Positions 26,401 to 46,023 of a DNA stretch of 64,000 bases are shown piece by piece. How positions within the stretch are numbered: the stretch's first letter is position 1; the number at the start of each line of letters is the position of its first letter. Below the pieces are notes generated by a model. The model made no database searches and was not told the origin of the DNA. It worked only from the letters and a program-made list of their open reading frames with translations. The stretch spans positions 23,648,501-23,712,500 of the forward strand of contig NC_092593.1 in the NCBI RefSeq assembly GCF_047663525.1. Reading direction: 5' to 3'. Position numbers and translations under genes: made by a program. This DNA comes from Anas platyrhynchos (lineage: Eukaryota; Chordata; Aves; Anseriformes; Anatidae).

Positions 26401-28960
26401 AATATCTATTTGTAACTTAATACAAAATCTCTTTGTTAGGAAATAAAGAAGATACATAGCTTGTAAAAACATTTATGTAGACTTTAGATATATATATTTA
26501 TTTTTAACAGATACGACTTAAAGTTCCAGATGCAAACATTAGAGCTTGTGGTAATACCCCTTGGAATTTAAACTAATTTTGGCAACTTTTGAAATGCATA
26601 ATCTTATTCACACATGTTTCTTGCTATCCGTATGCAGAGGACTGTACATATGTTCTTACATTACAGTAATCTAATACAAATAAATGTTTCTCAGCAGCAA
26701 CAGTAAATAATTATGTTAAAAAAAATCAATTCTGTGTCTTTTCAAATATCTGATTTCCCAGGGAGGTGTAATAGTCAAAATTGGAGTACAACATGTAAAC
26801 AGATTAAAACATAGCAACCCGTCAAAAAGCATGATCCTAGCATCCTAAGCATAGCTGGGAGAGTAAGCACAAGAAAGGAATCTTTTATGTAGCTGTTATT
26901 AAAAAAATAAAAAATAAGAAATAAACTGTCTGTGACAGTCCTTGGCCATGTAGTTGTTAGGGTAGCCACAGTGTATACCAGATAAACAGTTAAAATTATG
27001 TTTGATATAAATCACGATCTGAAGAATGTGTGCAAATTCAATTTAGGGAAAAATAAATAAATAAATAAAAGAGAGAATGGTTTTCATGTTTAGCAGCCAG
27101 AAAAAAATACATTTTGAGCTGCGCAAATCCACTGCCAGATGTAAGGCTAACTATTGGCTGAACACTGACCATGTGTTTGAGCCATGCAGATCTGAAAACC
27201 CCTCCCAGAGCCAGATCTGCATTGCAGTGAAGGAAAGAACAAGATTTATTTCCCCTGCCTTACTCTCTTGCACAGCTACATAGGCAAACAGGAAATCCAT
27301 CTGCAGTTCCTCCCCTTAATAAAACATGTCCAATAATAATTGTTTAGCAGTACAACTACTGCTAACTAGTGTTTTCCAAATCATAGGAACAAAGAATGAA
27401 CACTAAGGTCAAGTAAAATTATATACTACTTTCAAGAATTTTGGTCTCAAGAACAGCGGATATTACCTGCTATGTTCTTCATTTTTCTCCTTCCTCTATA
27501 AGACTTTTTCTTTCTGTAAAGAAAGCATGTACTCTTATTAAAATTCTTTCTAGATAGCTTGTATTTCTTACGTTTATGCATGCTGTGATTTTATTACATG
27601 TATTTATACCTCAAACACAGCATATTCATTTTTATTTTAACTGGAGTTTTCAACATGTAGGTGGCTATTACAACAGGATTAAAGCTGTTGAAAAAATGGC
27701 ATTTTTTCCCCTAATACATATGCTTCTTTCTGTTTGATCTAGATTTAAAGAAAATATGTTTGCTAACACAAGAAGCCTAGCATAAACAAAGCATGTTCCT
27801 TTTAAGAGAGCCCTAAATTTACTCTAGAGCCTAGAGTAAATCAAGCATCAAGACGATGTTAGACATACATTATTTTATTGCAAGTAAGCTTCATAAATGT
27901 GATCGTTGTCACTTTAACATAACACCCTTACACTTTGTCTAGAGCATAATTGTGCTAGTAACAAAATTCCTAAGATCCAGACCATAAATGTAAATGAAAT
28001 GTGCACAAAGTTACAGAGCCGGCCATGTTAAAATGGCATCTCAGTGGTCTTTCCTTCCCTGCTAGAAGTTTTATGTTTTGGTTAGTCCTCATTATCATTC
28101 CCAATAATAATTCTTATTTAATTTATGTCAGAAGGTTTCTAACAAATAAAATTTTAAGAAGAACTGAGATAAAAAAATAGACAAAGCAGTTTATGGAATG
28201 AAAGAATCTAAATACATTCAGATTTAATTAGAACCCAAAGAATGGAAAAACAATTGGGGGAAAAAATCTTTAGGACTGTATTAATTTCTACAGCAATCCC
28301 AAATGCAGGATTATTTTCCGTGCTACGTATCTGGCCCACATATAAAATATTCAAAAGAACAAGCATTTTATAATAAGATACAATTTGTAGAAAAAAATTA
28401 ATGCCACGTCCCTAAATAAAATCAAAATATACAAAGGGAAAGCAGTTTAGAAGTATTTCTAATTGAGGTTGTTGCTAATCGATCTGTCTCAATTCCTAGA
28501 TCACAGCTCTAAGGTGTAACTCTTGAGGAATATGTCATGCAAAAACGACCTAAGTTCTCTGGCAGATGGAGTCTAATGGATTTAGTTGCAAGAGTTCGGT
28601 GTTATTTCCCCAATTGTTTGCTTGAGATTATTAAGCCTGTATTAGTCTGGTGGACCATCATGTGTGTTTTTCCTTCAGAAATGATGTCAATAGCCTGTCA
28701 TGTATGTCATGTAGCCTGTGCTGCATACGAGCACAGGAACTGCCAACCTGTTATCAGAATTTACATGAATATATTATCCCGTCTTTGTTCAGTGAAGCTC
28801 AGCAATTTAAATGAAGCGCAGAGGTGAAAACAATTGTTTCTAAATGAAGAAGGTAACAGAAGCTGCAGTTGCTTGCACACTACTACACTACACGCATCTA
28901 CAGTAACACCTATGTTTGAATATACTGTATTTCTAAAACCCAGAAAAAAAATGGAAAAAA

Positions 28961-29085
28961 AGAATAGAATAGAATAGAATAGAATAGAATAGAATAGAAT
29001 AGAATAGAATAGAATAGAATAGAATAGAATAGAATAGAATAGAATAGAATAGAATAGAATAGAATAGAATAGAATAGAATAGAAT
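28961..29085. repeat. Pure pentanucleotide microsatellite (AGAAT)25
   Basis: Twenty-five uninterrupted AGAAT units (ATTCT on the other strand), entered through an A-rich segment. Two long - strand frames reading ILFYS repeats are products of the array and not genes. Confidence 0.97.
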
Positions 29086-30886
29086 GATAAATGATCTTTT
29101 GTCCTGAAAATCACTTGAACATTTTAGTATACAGCATGCAGGCCTTCTGAGCAAAATTGCAGTTGTGTCCTTTTCAACATAGGAAATTTACATATATTTA
29201 GACCAACTACATTTACAAAACCACCATCACAATACAATAATTTAATTAATAATAAGTCACTTTGTTTCTGCAATCTAAGAGGCTTATGAAAAACATACTT
29301 GGTTCACTGAATGGATTCTATTAACATTACTATTCTGGAGACTAGAACTCAAGATCAATTTCATAGTCACATTCATAATCTCTGTGTAACAATAAAAACA
29401 AACAAACAAACAAAAGAAAACCTTTGGACAATTTCACCAATAATATTTCTTTACACAAAGAATCTTTTCACAATCTAAAACCATGTAAGAGCCAAACAAA
29501 AATAAATAATTAAACAAACAATTAAAAGAGCAGGATGAAGACTGAAATTTCAGCCATGAAAATGTATGAAAGTTAAAGGCCTTTGTCACATTTTTTGAAC
29601 CAGGTACAATCTACTGTTCCTATGGCTTACAAAGAGTAGATTACAAAGAGTACATTCGCAAACACTGCTAGAAAATAAATAAATAAATAATCACATCAAT
29701 CATCTGCACAGATAACCAACGCTAGGTCTGCTACATAATGTGAAACTATATATAATGATGAAACTACATCAGCCAGAATAGATAGCAGTGTATTAAATGC
29801 CACATTTTCTCTGAAGGAATTGTGTGATCCAAGATATGAAGCAATATTATTTTGGGTACCAACCAACTTCAAAACACTTTACCAGCATAAAATTGTTCGC
29901 CTGAAATCAAAAGTACAATTTTTTGTCTAAAACCTCAGACTTGTTTGTGGACAATTTTCATAAGCAACTGTGACTCTGTAAAATAAGCAACTCCTTCATG
30001 TATTGGTTTGCCTTTTATGCTAGTGTAGCTAGCACAATATTATAAAATGATTACATTATATACAGTTGATTACACACGGGGAAGGACGATCATGAACCGA
30101 AACTATAGAATTCAAATGGGATCTCCCTATGGCTGTGCAACCAAATCAGACTACAAGACAGTCAGCCTCCATGACTGATACGTAAGCGGTAAACGAGTAA
30201 CATCAGACTAATGAAGGTCTTCTTCAAATTGTGAGGCAAGTCGAGTATAAACTAACAAGAATCTTTGCAACTGACAAGTATTTTAAGACACATATTGCCA
30301 GCGCTGTTGTCTGTCTCACAGTAATCAAGGCCAAGAGAACAAGGAACATAAGTGACACATACATGAATAATTTTATTTGAAATAAAAAGTTAAACTGCAC
30401 ATTACACTTGGGAAGAAGAGAAGAGGATGAGAAATTGATGGTTTTACTTGTACCACAAAGATGATCTGGAGGTTGCTAAGATTTCCATGCAATGTTACTT
30501 TGTAAGAAGTCACCCATCTTCCGACAGATTTAATTCTTCAAAAACTTATTGCAACTGAGGTATGCTATAGTAGAAAGAACATTTCTAAACCTATTGTAAA
30601 TATCTCTACATATTTAAAAAATCTTTTTAGAGAAGTTAAACAGGTTTCAACACTGTTGCATAAGTCAAAATAAAGGTGCTAACTTGAAAACTCCAAGACT
30701 GCATTCTCCAATTTTTCTTTGTAGTAAATGCAGGTTAACGACACAGAGACATGAAACTGCAGCTAATAGTGAACTTCCAGTGATTTATAACCCTTTCAGT
30801 CTAGTGCTTCATATGGGGGTACCCACCTAGGGGCCTTTTCCGTGAAACCACATCAGTTAGTGTACTGATCTGTGATGCACAAAGAT

Positions 30887-30920
<34 letters not shown>

Positions 30921-31180
30921 GTATGTGTGTGTGTTTTAATGGGTTAAGTGCCAAAAGCTGGGTTAGGTCATTGTTCTGAAACAGTTGCTGAAACCGTGAG
31001 AGGATAGGCACAAACGAGACCAAAGAGGGTACATTTTTATGCCTTTGTTTTCCTCGTGTCACTTTCCAGATACGGAAAAAATGCTTATGTTTGGGCTTAA
31101 CTCTTTACTCTTGTTTTATTCTCCATCAAATTGTTGAAGAAATCCCCTTCTTTTCACCTCCGTTAGTTTGTGGTGACAAA
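29086..31180. other. Upstream flank of HNRNPA3, no gene recognised
   Basis: AT-rich DNA leading into the CpG island, with a tandem 14-nt duplication near 29,627-29,654 and a T31 run (30,889-30,919). No exon is supported. Confidence 0.6.
30889..30919. repeat. Poly(T) run, 31 nt
   Basis: Uninterrupted T31, about 300 nt before GC content climbs into the HNRNPA3 island. Confidence 0.95.
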
Positions 31181-31189
31181 ACCCACTAA

Positions 31190-32740
31190 AAGATACCGGC
31201 GATGCCCCTGCCCGCGGAGCTACAGAGATTACTTGCGGTCCTCGATGCGACACAACCCACGCTAACCTAGCCCCGCTTCCCAAGGGCTCTGCACAGCCAT
31301 CTTCCCACAGCACCCCCAGGACAAAAGCGACGCCAGGAGACACAAAGCCTCCCCCGGCGGGCTGGGGGCCCCTCACGGCGTCCCGGAGTCTGGCGGGGAG
31401 GCACGCCTGGGGCGCCCCGTCAGCACCGCGCCCCCCCCCTCTTTTTTTTTTTTTTTTTTTTCTTTTTTTAATCTTTTCCCTGGCGTTAAGCTCTGCGAGC
31501 CGCCTCCCTCCCTCCCTCCCTCAGGGACGACGCCGCGACGCCCCTCCCTCACGGGCGCCTCTCTCCCGAGGCGGGGGGAGGGAGGGGCAGGGGAAGGCCG
31601 GGGGGAGGCTGTCGGGGCCGCCCTTACGTGAGGGGAAGAGGCGGTGCTCGGGCGGGCGTCGCCAGTAACGGCTGCGCGCCGGCATCTCCACCCCCTCAGC
31701 GGGCGGCGGTGAGTGCGCCAGGCCGGCTGCCGGCGTGGGACCGAGGAGAGGGCGGGCAGGCACTCGGGCGGACGCTGGCACGGTTATAGCTTTTCTTATC
31801 TCGCCTCTCCTCCCCCATCCCCACCTTTCCTCCGCGGCTGATCCTCGCTCTCCGCTTTCCCCCCCTCACGCGCTCTCCTCACGGCCGTTACGGCGGGAAC
31901 GGGGCTAATGGCGCGGGCGGGGGGAGGGGAGGAGCGGCGGGAAAAAAGAAGCGGCAACGGCCGCGGCGCGCGCTGCTGCCAGCCCTGCACCCCCCCCTCC
32001 TTCCCCCCCCCGTGCATTCAGCCCCTCTCCGCCCTGGTGGCGCGGAGCCCCGAGCCCGCCTTCCCGCCACGTGACCCCCCCCTTTCGCTCGGCTCCATAT
32101 TGGCGCTGGCGGGTGCGTGCACAAAATGGAGGTAACCGCAGGCGGGCCGCACAGCCGCAGCCCGCTCTGCAGCAGCAGCGGTGGTGGTGGCGGTGCACCG
32201 AGGCTGCAGCACCGCGCCTGGGCGGGAAGGCGGGAGCGGGAGAGCTGGGGGGTGGGGGGGTTGCTGCACGGCGCGCTGCAGAGCGGGCTCGCGTAATGGC
32301 GGCCGCGCCGCGCTCCTCGCCGCCTCCCTGCGGCGTGGCGCGGGCAGGAAGGGGGGGGGAGGCCGCGCTTCCGCCGCGAGGCCCCGCGGGCGCCGAGGCT
32401 GCGGCCGCCATTTCGTGCGCAGCTGGAGGGGGGGGGGGGGCGCTGGGCGCCGTGCCCCGCTGCACGTAGCGGCGCTGCCGCCAGCACCTGTGGGGCCCTT
32501 CACGGCCGGCAGCGGGGCGAGGCAGCCCGGATGGCTTCCCGCTGCCACGCCCGCAGCCGCACCGCGCGCGGGGGGCTCGGCGATGTCCCCGCGGCCCTGG
32601 GGGGAAGCACAAAGGAGCGGCCCCGCGCGCAGGCCTCGCCTCAGAGCTTCCCCAGCGGGAACCGAGCCAAAATCAGATCCAGGCCGGGGCAATCGGCTGT
32701 GCCCTACCCGGGGAGAAATGCTGCAGCCACATCCCCCTCT
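31190..32740 (+). promoter_or_regulatory. HNRNPA3 CpG-island promoter
   Basis: A strongly GC- and CpG-rich block of about 1.5 kb precedes HNRNPA3. Near its centre lie an E-box CACGTG (32,068-32,073), a pyrimidine stretch CCCCCTTTCGCTC resembling a TCT/TOP-type initiator (about 32,077-32,090), then two inverted YY1-like words, CCATATT (32,095-32,101) and AAAATGG (32,123-32,129). The probable start site is therefore near 32,080, by inference. Further YY1-like ATGGCGGC/GCCGCCAT words occur at about 32,296 and 32,403. Long open frames on both strands are low-complexity artefacts of GC richness. An A-rich flank upstream and a T/G-rich flank downstream fit a transcription origin here. Confidence 0.85.
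32126..32131 (+). other. Possible conserved ancestral HNRNPA3 start codon and splice donor
   Basis: ATGGAGGTA in strong Kozak context (A at -3, G at +4) matches the MEV start of mammalian hnRNP A3 as I recall it. The frame continues about 56 codons to a stop without recognisable similarity to the mammalian basic N-terminus. GAG/GTAACC at 32,131/32,132 can also serve as a 5' splice site, which would make ATGGAG the end of a short first exon. Which reading is used cannot be decided from sequence alone. Confidence 0.4.
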
Positions 32741-32766
32741 TGCTTTCTTTCCCTCTCCTCTCAAAA

Positions 32767-32770
<4 letters not shown>

Positions 32771-32797
<27 letters not shown>
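32771..32797. repeat. Poly(T) run, 27 nt
   Basis: Uninterrupted T27 just downstream of the CpG island, inside the putative first intron. Confidence 0.95.
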
Positions 32798-32799
<2 letters not shown>

Positions 32800-35150
32800 G
32801 CATTTCAAAGTAAGTTGAAATGCTCAAAGTCTGGTGAGTAAAAACGGTGCGGTGTTCTTCCTGGGTTTTGTGACCCGTCCTCAGGCCTTGTAGGACTGAG
32901 AGTAGAGACGTGACCGCTCACACTAGTTTCTGTTCCATTAAAAGTCGAGAAGAAACTGGATCCCTGAGCAAAACAGCTAAAAATAGCTCAGTTTTCCACG
33001 TAAGCAATTGTCTTAGTTGCTTCAGGGTTGTTGAACACTGACAAACTGGAGGGAGGATGAATTCAAAGCATTTGAACGTGCTTCAGTCAAGTTTGGTAAC
33101 CCATCACATAAGTTACTAAGCTAATATATTGTTTTTTCTTCCCAGGAAATGTTCCTGTTGGTGTTGGGAATAAACTGCAAATGCACTTAGAGCTGAAAAC
33201 CTATTATTTTGGCGCTTTAAATCTTACATTTGGCAAGATAAGCTATATGCACATTAGGTCCAACTTTGTCTTTTTACAGAAAAGATCAATACATCTCCAG
33301 AGTATTCTCTGAATGGACAAGTAAATTTCCATCTTGGGAATGTCAGTTTCCCCTCAACCAGCACTTCTTGTCTCTCTAAGAGACAGGGTAGCATTGTAGT
33401 AACTAGGTAGTTCCTGGGAACTTTCTGTCCATTACAGCCAACAAATTTTTCTGATTGCTTTCATTTCTGTCATTTAAGTTGCAATATACAACTGCTTCAA
33501 TGCTAGTTAACTTCAATTGATATTTGAATATTTTAAATCAAAGCGAAAAACAATATGTTGTGGATAAAAATCATAAAAATGCTGGTATTTACAGTCGTTT
33601 AAGCTTCCTGCGAAACAAAGTAGGAACAAAGCTGCACAGGGCTGTGTACTGCTTTAGCTGATGGTACTCACCAGTAATGAAACAGCTCTTTTTTGTGCAT
33701 CATGGCCTTCAGATGCCATCGTGGCAGAGACCATGCCTACAAGCTTTATGGTGGCCAGTATGGAGCCCCACTGGGGAAAGCAGCAGGTGATGAAATCAGA
33801 GAGTGTTTGCATACTTTTCATTACTTAAAAAAGGGTATCTAGGCCTAGCCCTTCCCCCCCTAATAATTCCAAAAGATTTATTTCACCATACAGCAACATT
33901 TTTTTTTAAAGCCCTTGACTGCTGTGTGATTTGAGGAAGTGAGCAGTTCAGGAGGTATTAGGATACTAAGTCCTTCAGCTAAGTCAACCTAAGTTTTATT
34001 TGAAGGATTTCAAGAGCAGGTTAATACGGCATAGAGAAGAACTGAAGATAATACAAATACCTTAACATTAGTTCATAAAACCTTTAAGATTCTTAACACC
34101 TTCAATCATGATACTCATGATGTCACAGCTCTTTAATATGAAGGTCTTAATTTGAACCTTAATTTGAATTTAAACATGGAATTATATTATTTAACTTTGA
34201 ATAAATGAGTCACACTACCTGTCTTTGCCTATGCAATAAAACTTCAAAAACAAAAAATTAAAAACAATACACTTAATCTTGTAAATATCAATTATTTTAA
34301 TGCAGTACAAATGCAATTTTACAGTACCATATTATTTAGCTGACTACTTTCACTACTGTAATGATTTTCAAGAAACACATGAACTAATAGTGAATTGTTT
34401 CCATAGATAGTAATACAACATAATAAGGAATCACGTAACAATGTTTTTAGGAAACTTGATTTAAAAAAAAAAAGAAGTGAAAGCAAATATTTTTTTTGTT
34501 TGTTTGAATGCTTATATATGGATGCATTGACTGAGTTTATCTTGTGAAATACTTCTTATAACTTCATAAATATTCATTAATAAAAATTGGGCACGTAAAT
34601 AGAGTACAAAGTAGTAATGGAATAAATAATTTGCAAGGAAAAGTAAGACAAATGACCAGTGCTACAGATTGCTAGGGTTCAAGTGTTAAAATTTCTAGTT
34701 AGGCAAGAACGGAATCACTAAAGGGTCCTTCCACTGGTGTTAGTAAAAATATTTTTCAGTGCAGAAAACATTTCACATCCTATAATATTCCAGTTTGTAG
34801 GCTGCTGGATTACTGGTTTCAGTAGGTTACACATAAACATTTTGCAAATAATGCTTATTAAAATTACCTTTTTTGCAAAAATTTTGGATTTTAAATCTGG
34901 AGAAGTAGAATTTGATTTTTTTCTTATTATGTACAGATCGTATTCATGATAGTTACATGACAGGCAATATTTGGAATAAGTTGCTCTGCAGATTATAATT
35001 TAAGATTGTACCAAGTTATTCCAACACTTTGACCTGGTAGCAGATGTTCTTTTTGTGCAGCAACTCTTGGGCAAAATAGGCTGAGGATTTTTACCCTTTG
35101 GAATACTTTTTTTTTTTTTTTTAATACTTTCATTGCTCCTTTCCCCTTCT
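32800..35150 (+). other. Putative HNRNPA3 first intron
   Basis: AT-rich sequence between the CpG island and the first clear coding exon. A 46-codon open frame (33,702-33,842) stands out locally by composition but matches no family I know. Otherwise nothing is recognised. Confidence 0.55.
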
Positions 35151-35285
35151 GTAAAGCCACACCTGTGCATTGCAGCCAGAGAAAGGCCCTACTTCATAGG
35201 AATTGGGGTAAGTACTGACTTATCCAACCTGTTTTCTAGGTTTCCTAAATCTAAAAGAAAGGCCGAGTTAGAGTACCCTTCCAAA

Positions 35286-43793
<8,508 letters not shown>

Positions 43794-44355
43794 AAATGCT
43801 ACCAGAAAAAGGGTAGGTGTAATTCATATTTATGATGATGATGAATAATGTACAACTGTTCACTGAGAGTAATAATTTTCTTATCCTGTATTCAACAGGC
43901 TACAGTTCTTAGCAGGAGAGAGAGCGAGGAGTTGTCAGGAAAGCTGCAGGTTACTTTGAGACAGTCGTCCCAAATGCATTAGAGGAACTGTAAAATCTGC
44001 CACAGAAGGAACGATGATCCATAGTCAGAAAAGTTACTGCAGCTTAAACAGGAAACCCTTCTTGTTCAGGACTGTCATAGCCACAGTTTGCAAAAAGTGC
44101 AGCTATTGATTAATGCAATGTAGTGTCAATTAGATGTACATTCCTGAGGTCTTTATCTGTTGTAGCTTTGTCTTTCTTTTTTCTTTTTATTTTCCCATTA
44201 CATCAGGTATATTGCCCTGTAAATTGTGGTAGTGGTACCAGGAATAAACAAATTAAGGAATTTTTAACTTTTCAATATTTGTGTAGTTCAGTTTTTCCAC
44301 ATTTAGTACAGAGAACTCTATAACAGAAATAAAATGTAGTTTAGGGTGTTTCCTT
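43794..44355 (+). other. HNRNPA3 3'UTR with intron
   Basis: After the stop, a donor (AAAAGG/GTAGGT at 43,812/43,813) and an acceptor (TTCAACAG/GCTACA at 43,898/43,899) define an 86-nt UTR intron. The terminal exon starts GCTACAGTTCTTAGCAGG and resembles the conserved 3'UTR shared by HNRNPA1/A3 genes as I recall it. Poly(A) signals AATAAA at 44,243-44,248 and 44,328-44,333; the latter has a GT/T-rich element after it. Confidence 0.85.
44243..44333 (+). terminator. Proximal poly(A) signals of HNRNPA3
   Basis: AATAAA at 44,243-44,248 (GGAATAAAC) and 44,328-44,333 (GAAATAAAATG). The second is followed by GTAGTTTAGGGTGTTTCC, a plausible downstream U/GU element. Confidence 0.75.
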
Positions 44356-45984
44356 GTTAGTTAATAGAGAGGATTAATGCATTTCTCAATTACTATTTTG
44401 TATTAATTTAAAGTTAACAATAGAAACACCTATTGATTTACAGTCTTAAAGGGGTCTAGTCTCAGTGTATATATGTAACTGTCATTGATATGAGTTACAT
44501 AGGCATACAGAGGGAAAACATCTGTATGTTGCATTATAGTTTGTTTAGATGTATAACTAGGATTGAGTTACTCAAATTAGTGTTTGTGAATTATAGAACT
44601 AAGCTTTACCTTCAAATGAAAATTTCAAATTACTTTTTGGTTTGTGCATATTTTTTTAATTTGTAGTTCTGTATTAGTACTAGCGCTTCAAGAAAATAAG
44701 GCATGATAAATATTTTAACAAGACCAACTTTAGTCACATTCAAGCTGTCTCCCGTCTCCTTTGAGATGTGTAAGGGATAACTGCAGTTGCTCAAGTTCTG
44801 GGTGAAGAGAAAAAGAACCTTGCTTTTTACCTTTTTATTTATTGTAATTCCCGAGAAGTTAAGGTGGGGTGGGAATCAAGTGCCTGTTTCCTTGGGATAT
44901 ACAATGACTCTGTTTCAATAAAACGATATTTTGGGGAGGGTGGCTTGGAATTTTCATCCCCTTCCTTTCTCCCCATTTCCCTCTCCCTCACACCAGATTG
45001 TACTGTTTCAATTAAACAAGGCGTCATAGTGAGAGTAATAGGTATGTTCCTAAATAACTTAATGGCTATATACTTTCTTGCATGCACCCTAGGCAATTTT
45101 CTGGACACATTCTTCTGACTGGGAGCCAAGGGTAGCACAGGTGTAATCACTGACAGTCCCAGGTAATGCGTTCCAAAAGCCCATTTTCAATGGGCTCTCT
45201 AAGTAGCATAGTCCTCAAGCTTTTTCCCTTATGAATATCTAAGCTCAGGTAAGAGCCTGAAGATGAAACAAAACATGATCTAGTTGTATTTTACTGACCA
45301 GAAACACTTCCCACAACATAGAATGGTACAGTCTTAAGTTTCCATAGACAGAATGATAGTGTTTTACAATTTGATTTGATGCACTGGAGTAGCAAATCTT
45401 ATCAGCACATATGGCTAGAAATTGTACTTGATTCTCACTTCTGACCTCCAAATTAAGGCACTACAGTCCGTGCTTTTGTCAGCTGATGTGACTTCTCTCA
45501 ACTATTGCCAGGACAGTGCTTTCTGACAATTCAGAATCAGAAGAGTAGGGACACAGTCAATAGAAGAAATATTCAGACACTTGACAATATGTGATTGATA
45601 TTGGAATTACTCACACCTGTTTCACTTCTGGGTCAATGTGCAGTATAAGGTAAATGCAATTCCAGTGTAGGAATGAATCTGCAAAGATGTATGAAATGAC
45701 TCAAGGCATAATCAGTCATATTAATTATGAATTATAATTTTAAGAAGTATTAGAAAAATGAGTGTGTTGTTTGAAAAAATTAAACAATGTTATTTAAACA
45801 ATGTTATTGGAGTGTATTTAGACTGCAGTACACTAAAACAAGGAACCGCTGTCAAGATGGTAGCCTCCAAACTGGATTTCAAAGTCTGCTTATTCTTTTC
45901 TGTGGAGTTTTAAACTATAACTTAAAGCAAGAATTGCTGATTCAGTGAACACTTCTGTTGTTGTACATAATTTGGGATTGGGTT

Positions 45985-46023
45985 GGGGTGGGGGTGGGGG
46001 TGGGGAGGTTGTATGTCAATAAA
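45985..46023 (+). promoter_or_regulatory. G-quadruplex motif next to a distal poly(A) signal
   Basis: Four G runs of 4, 5, 5 and 4 separated by single T (45,985-46,005), then AATAAA at 46,018-46,023 and a T7 run about 8 nt later. A TGTA word lies about 55 nt upstream. The combination looks like a distal poly(A) site with an unusually stable G-quadruplex just upstream. Confidence 0.55.

Larger units (their letters stand above)
20920..28955. other. Intergenic DNA, no gene recognised
   Basis: AT-rich without convincing exons. It contains a C19 run (22,598-22,616), an AT-palindromic cluster (23,349-23,472), a short CA repeat (about 24,308-24,321) and a small perfect palindrome (27,817-27,841). 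Open frames such as those near 23.7, 24.5 and 28.6 kb are short and resemble no known protein. Confidence 0.65.

Noticed and set aside
28761-29154. Minus-strand proteins rich in ILFYS repeats
   Set aside because: Translation of the (AGAAT)25 microsatellite.
31521-32827. Several long open frames (up to 269 codons) on both strands of the CpG island
   Set aside because: Low-complexity Pro/Ala/Gly/Arg frames on overlapping strands, expected where GC richness removes stop codons; no domain similarity.
43825-43870. C-box (TGATGA) and D-box (CTGA) words in the HNRNPA3 UTR intron
   Set aside because: Only about 25 nt apart and without a terminal stem, too short for a C/D snoRNA.
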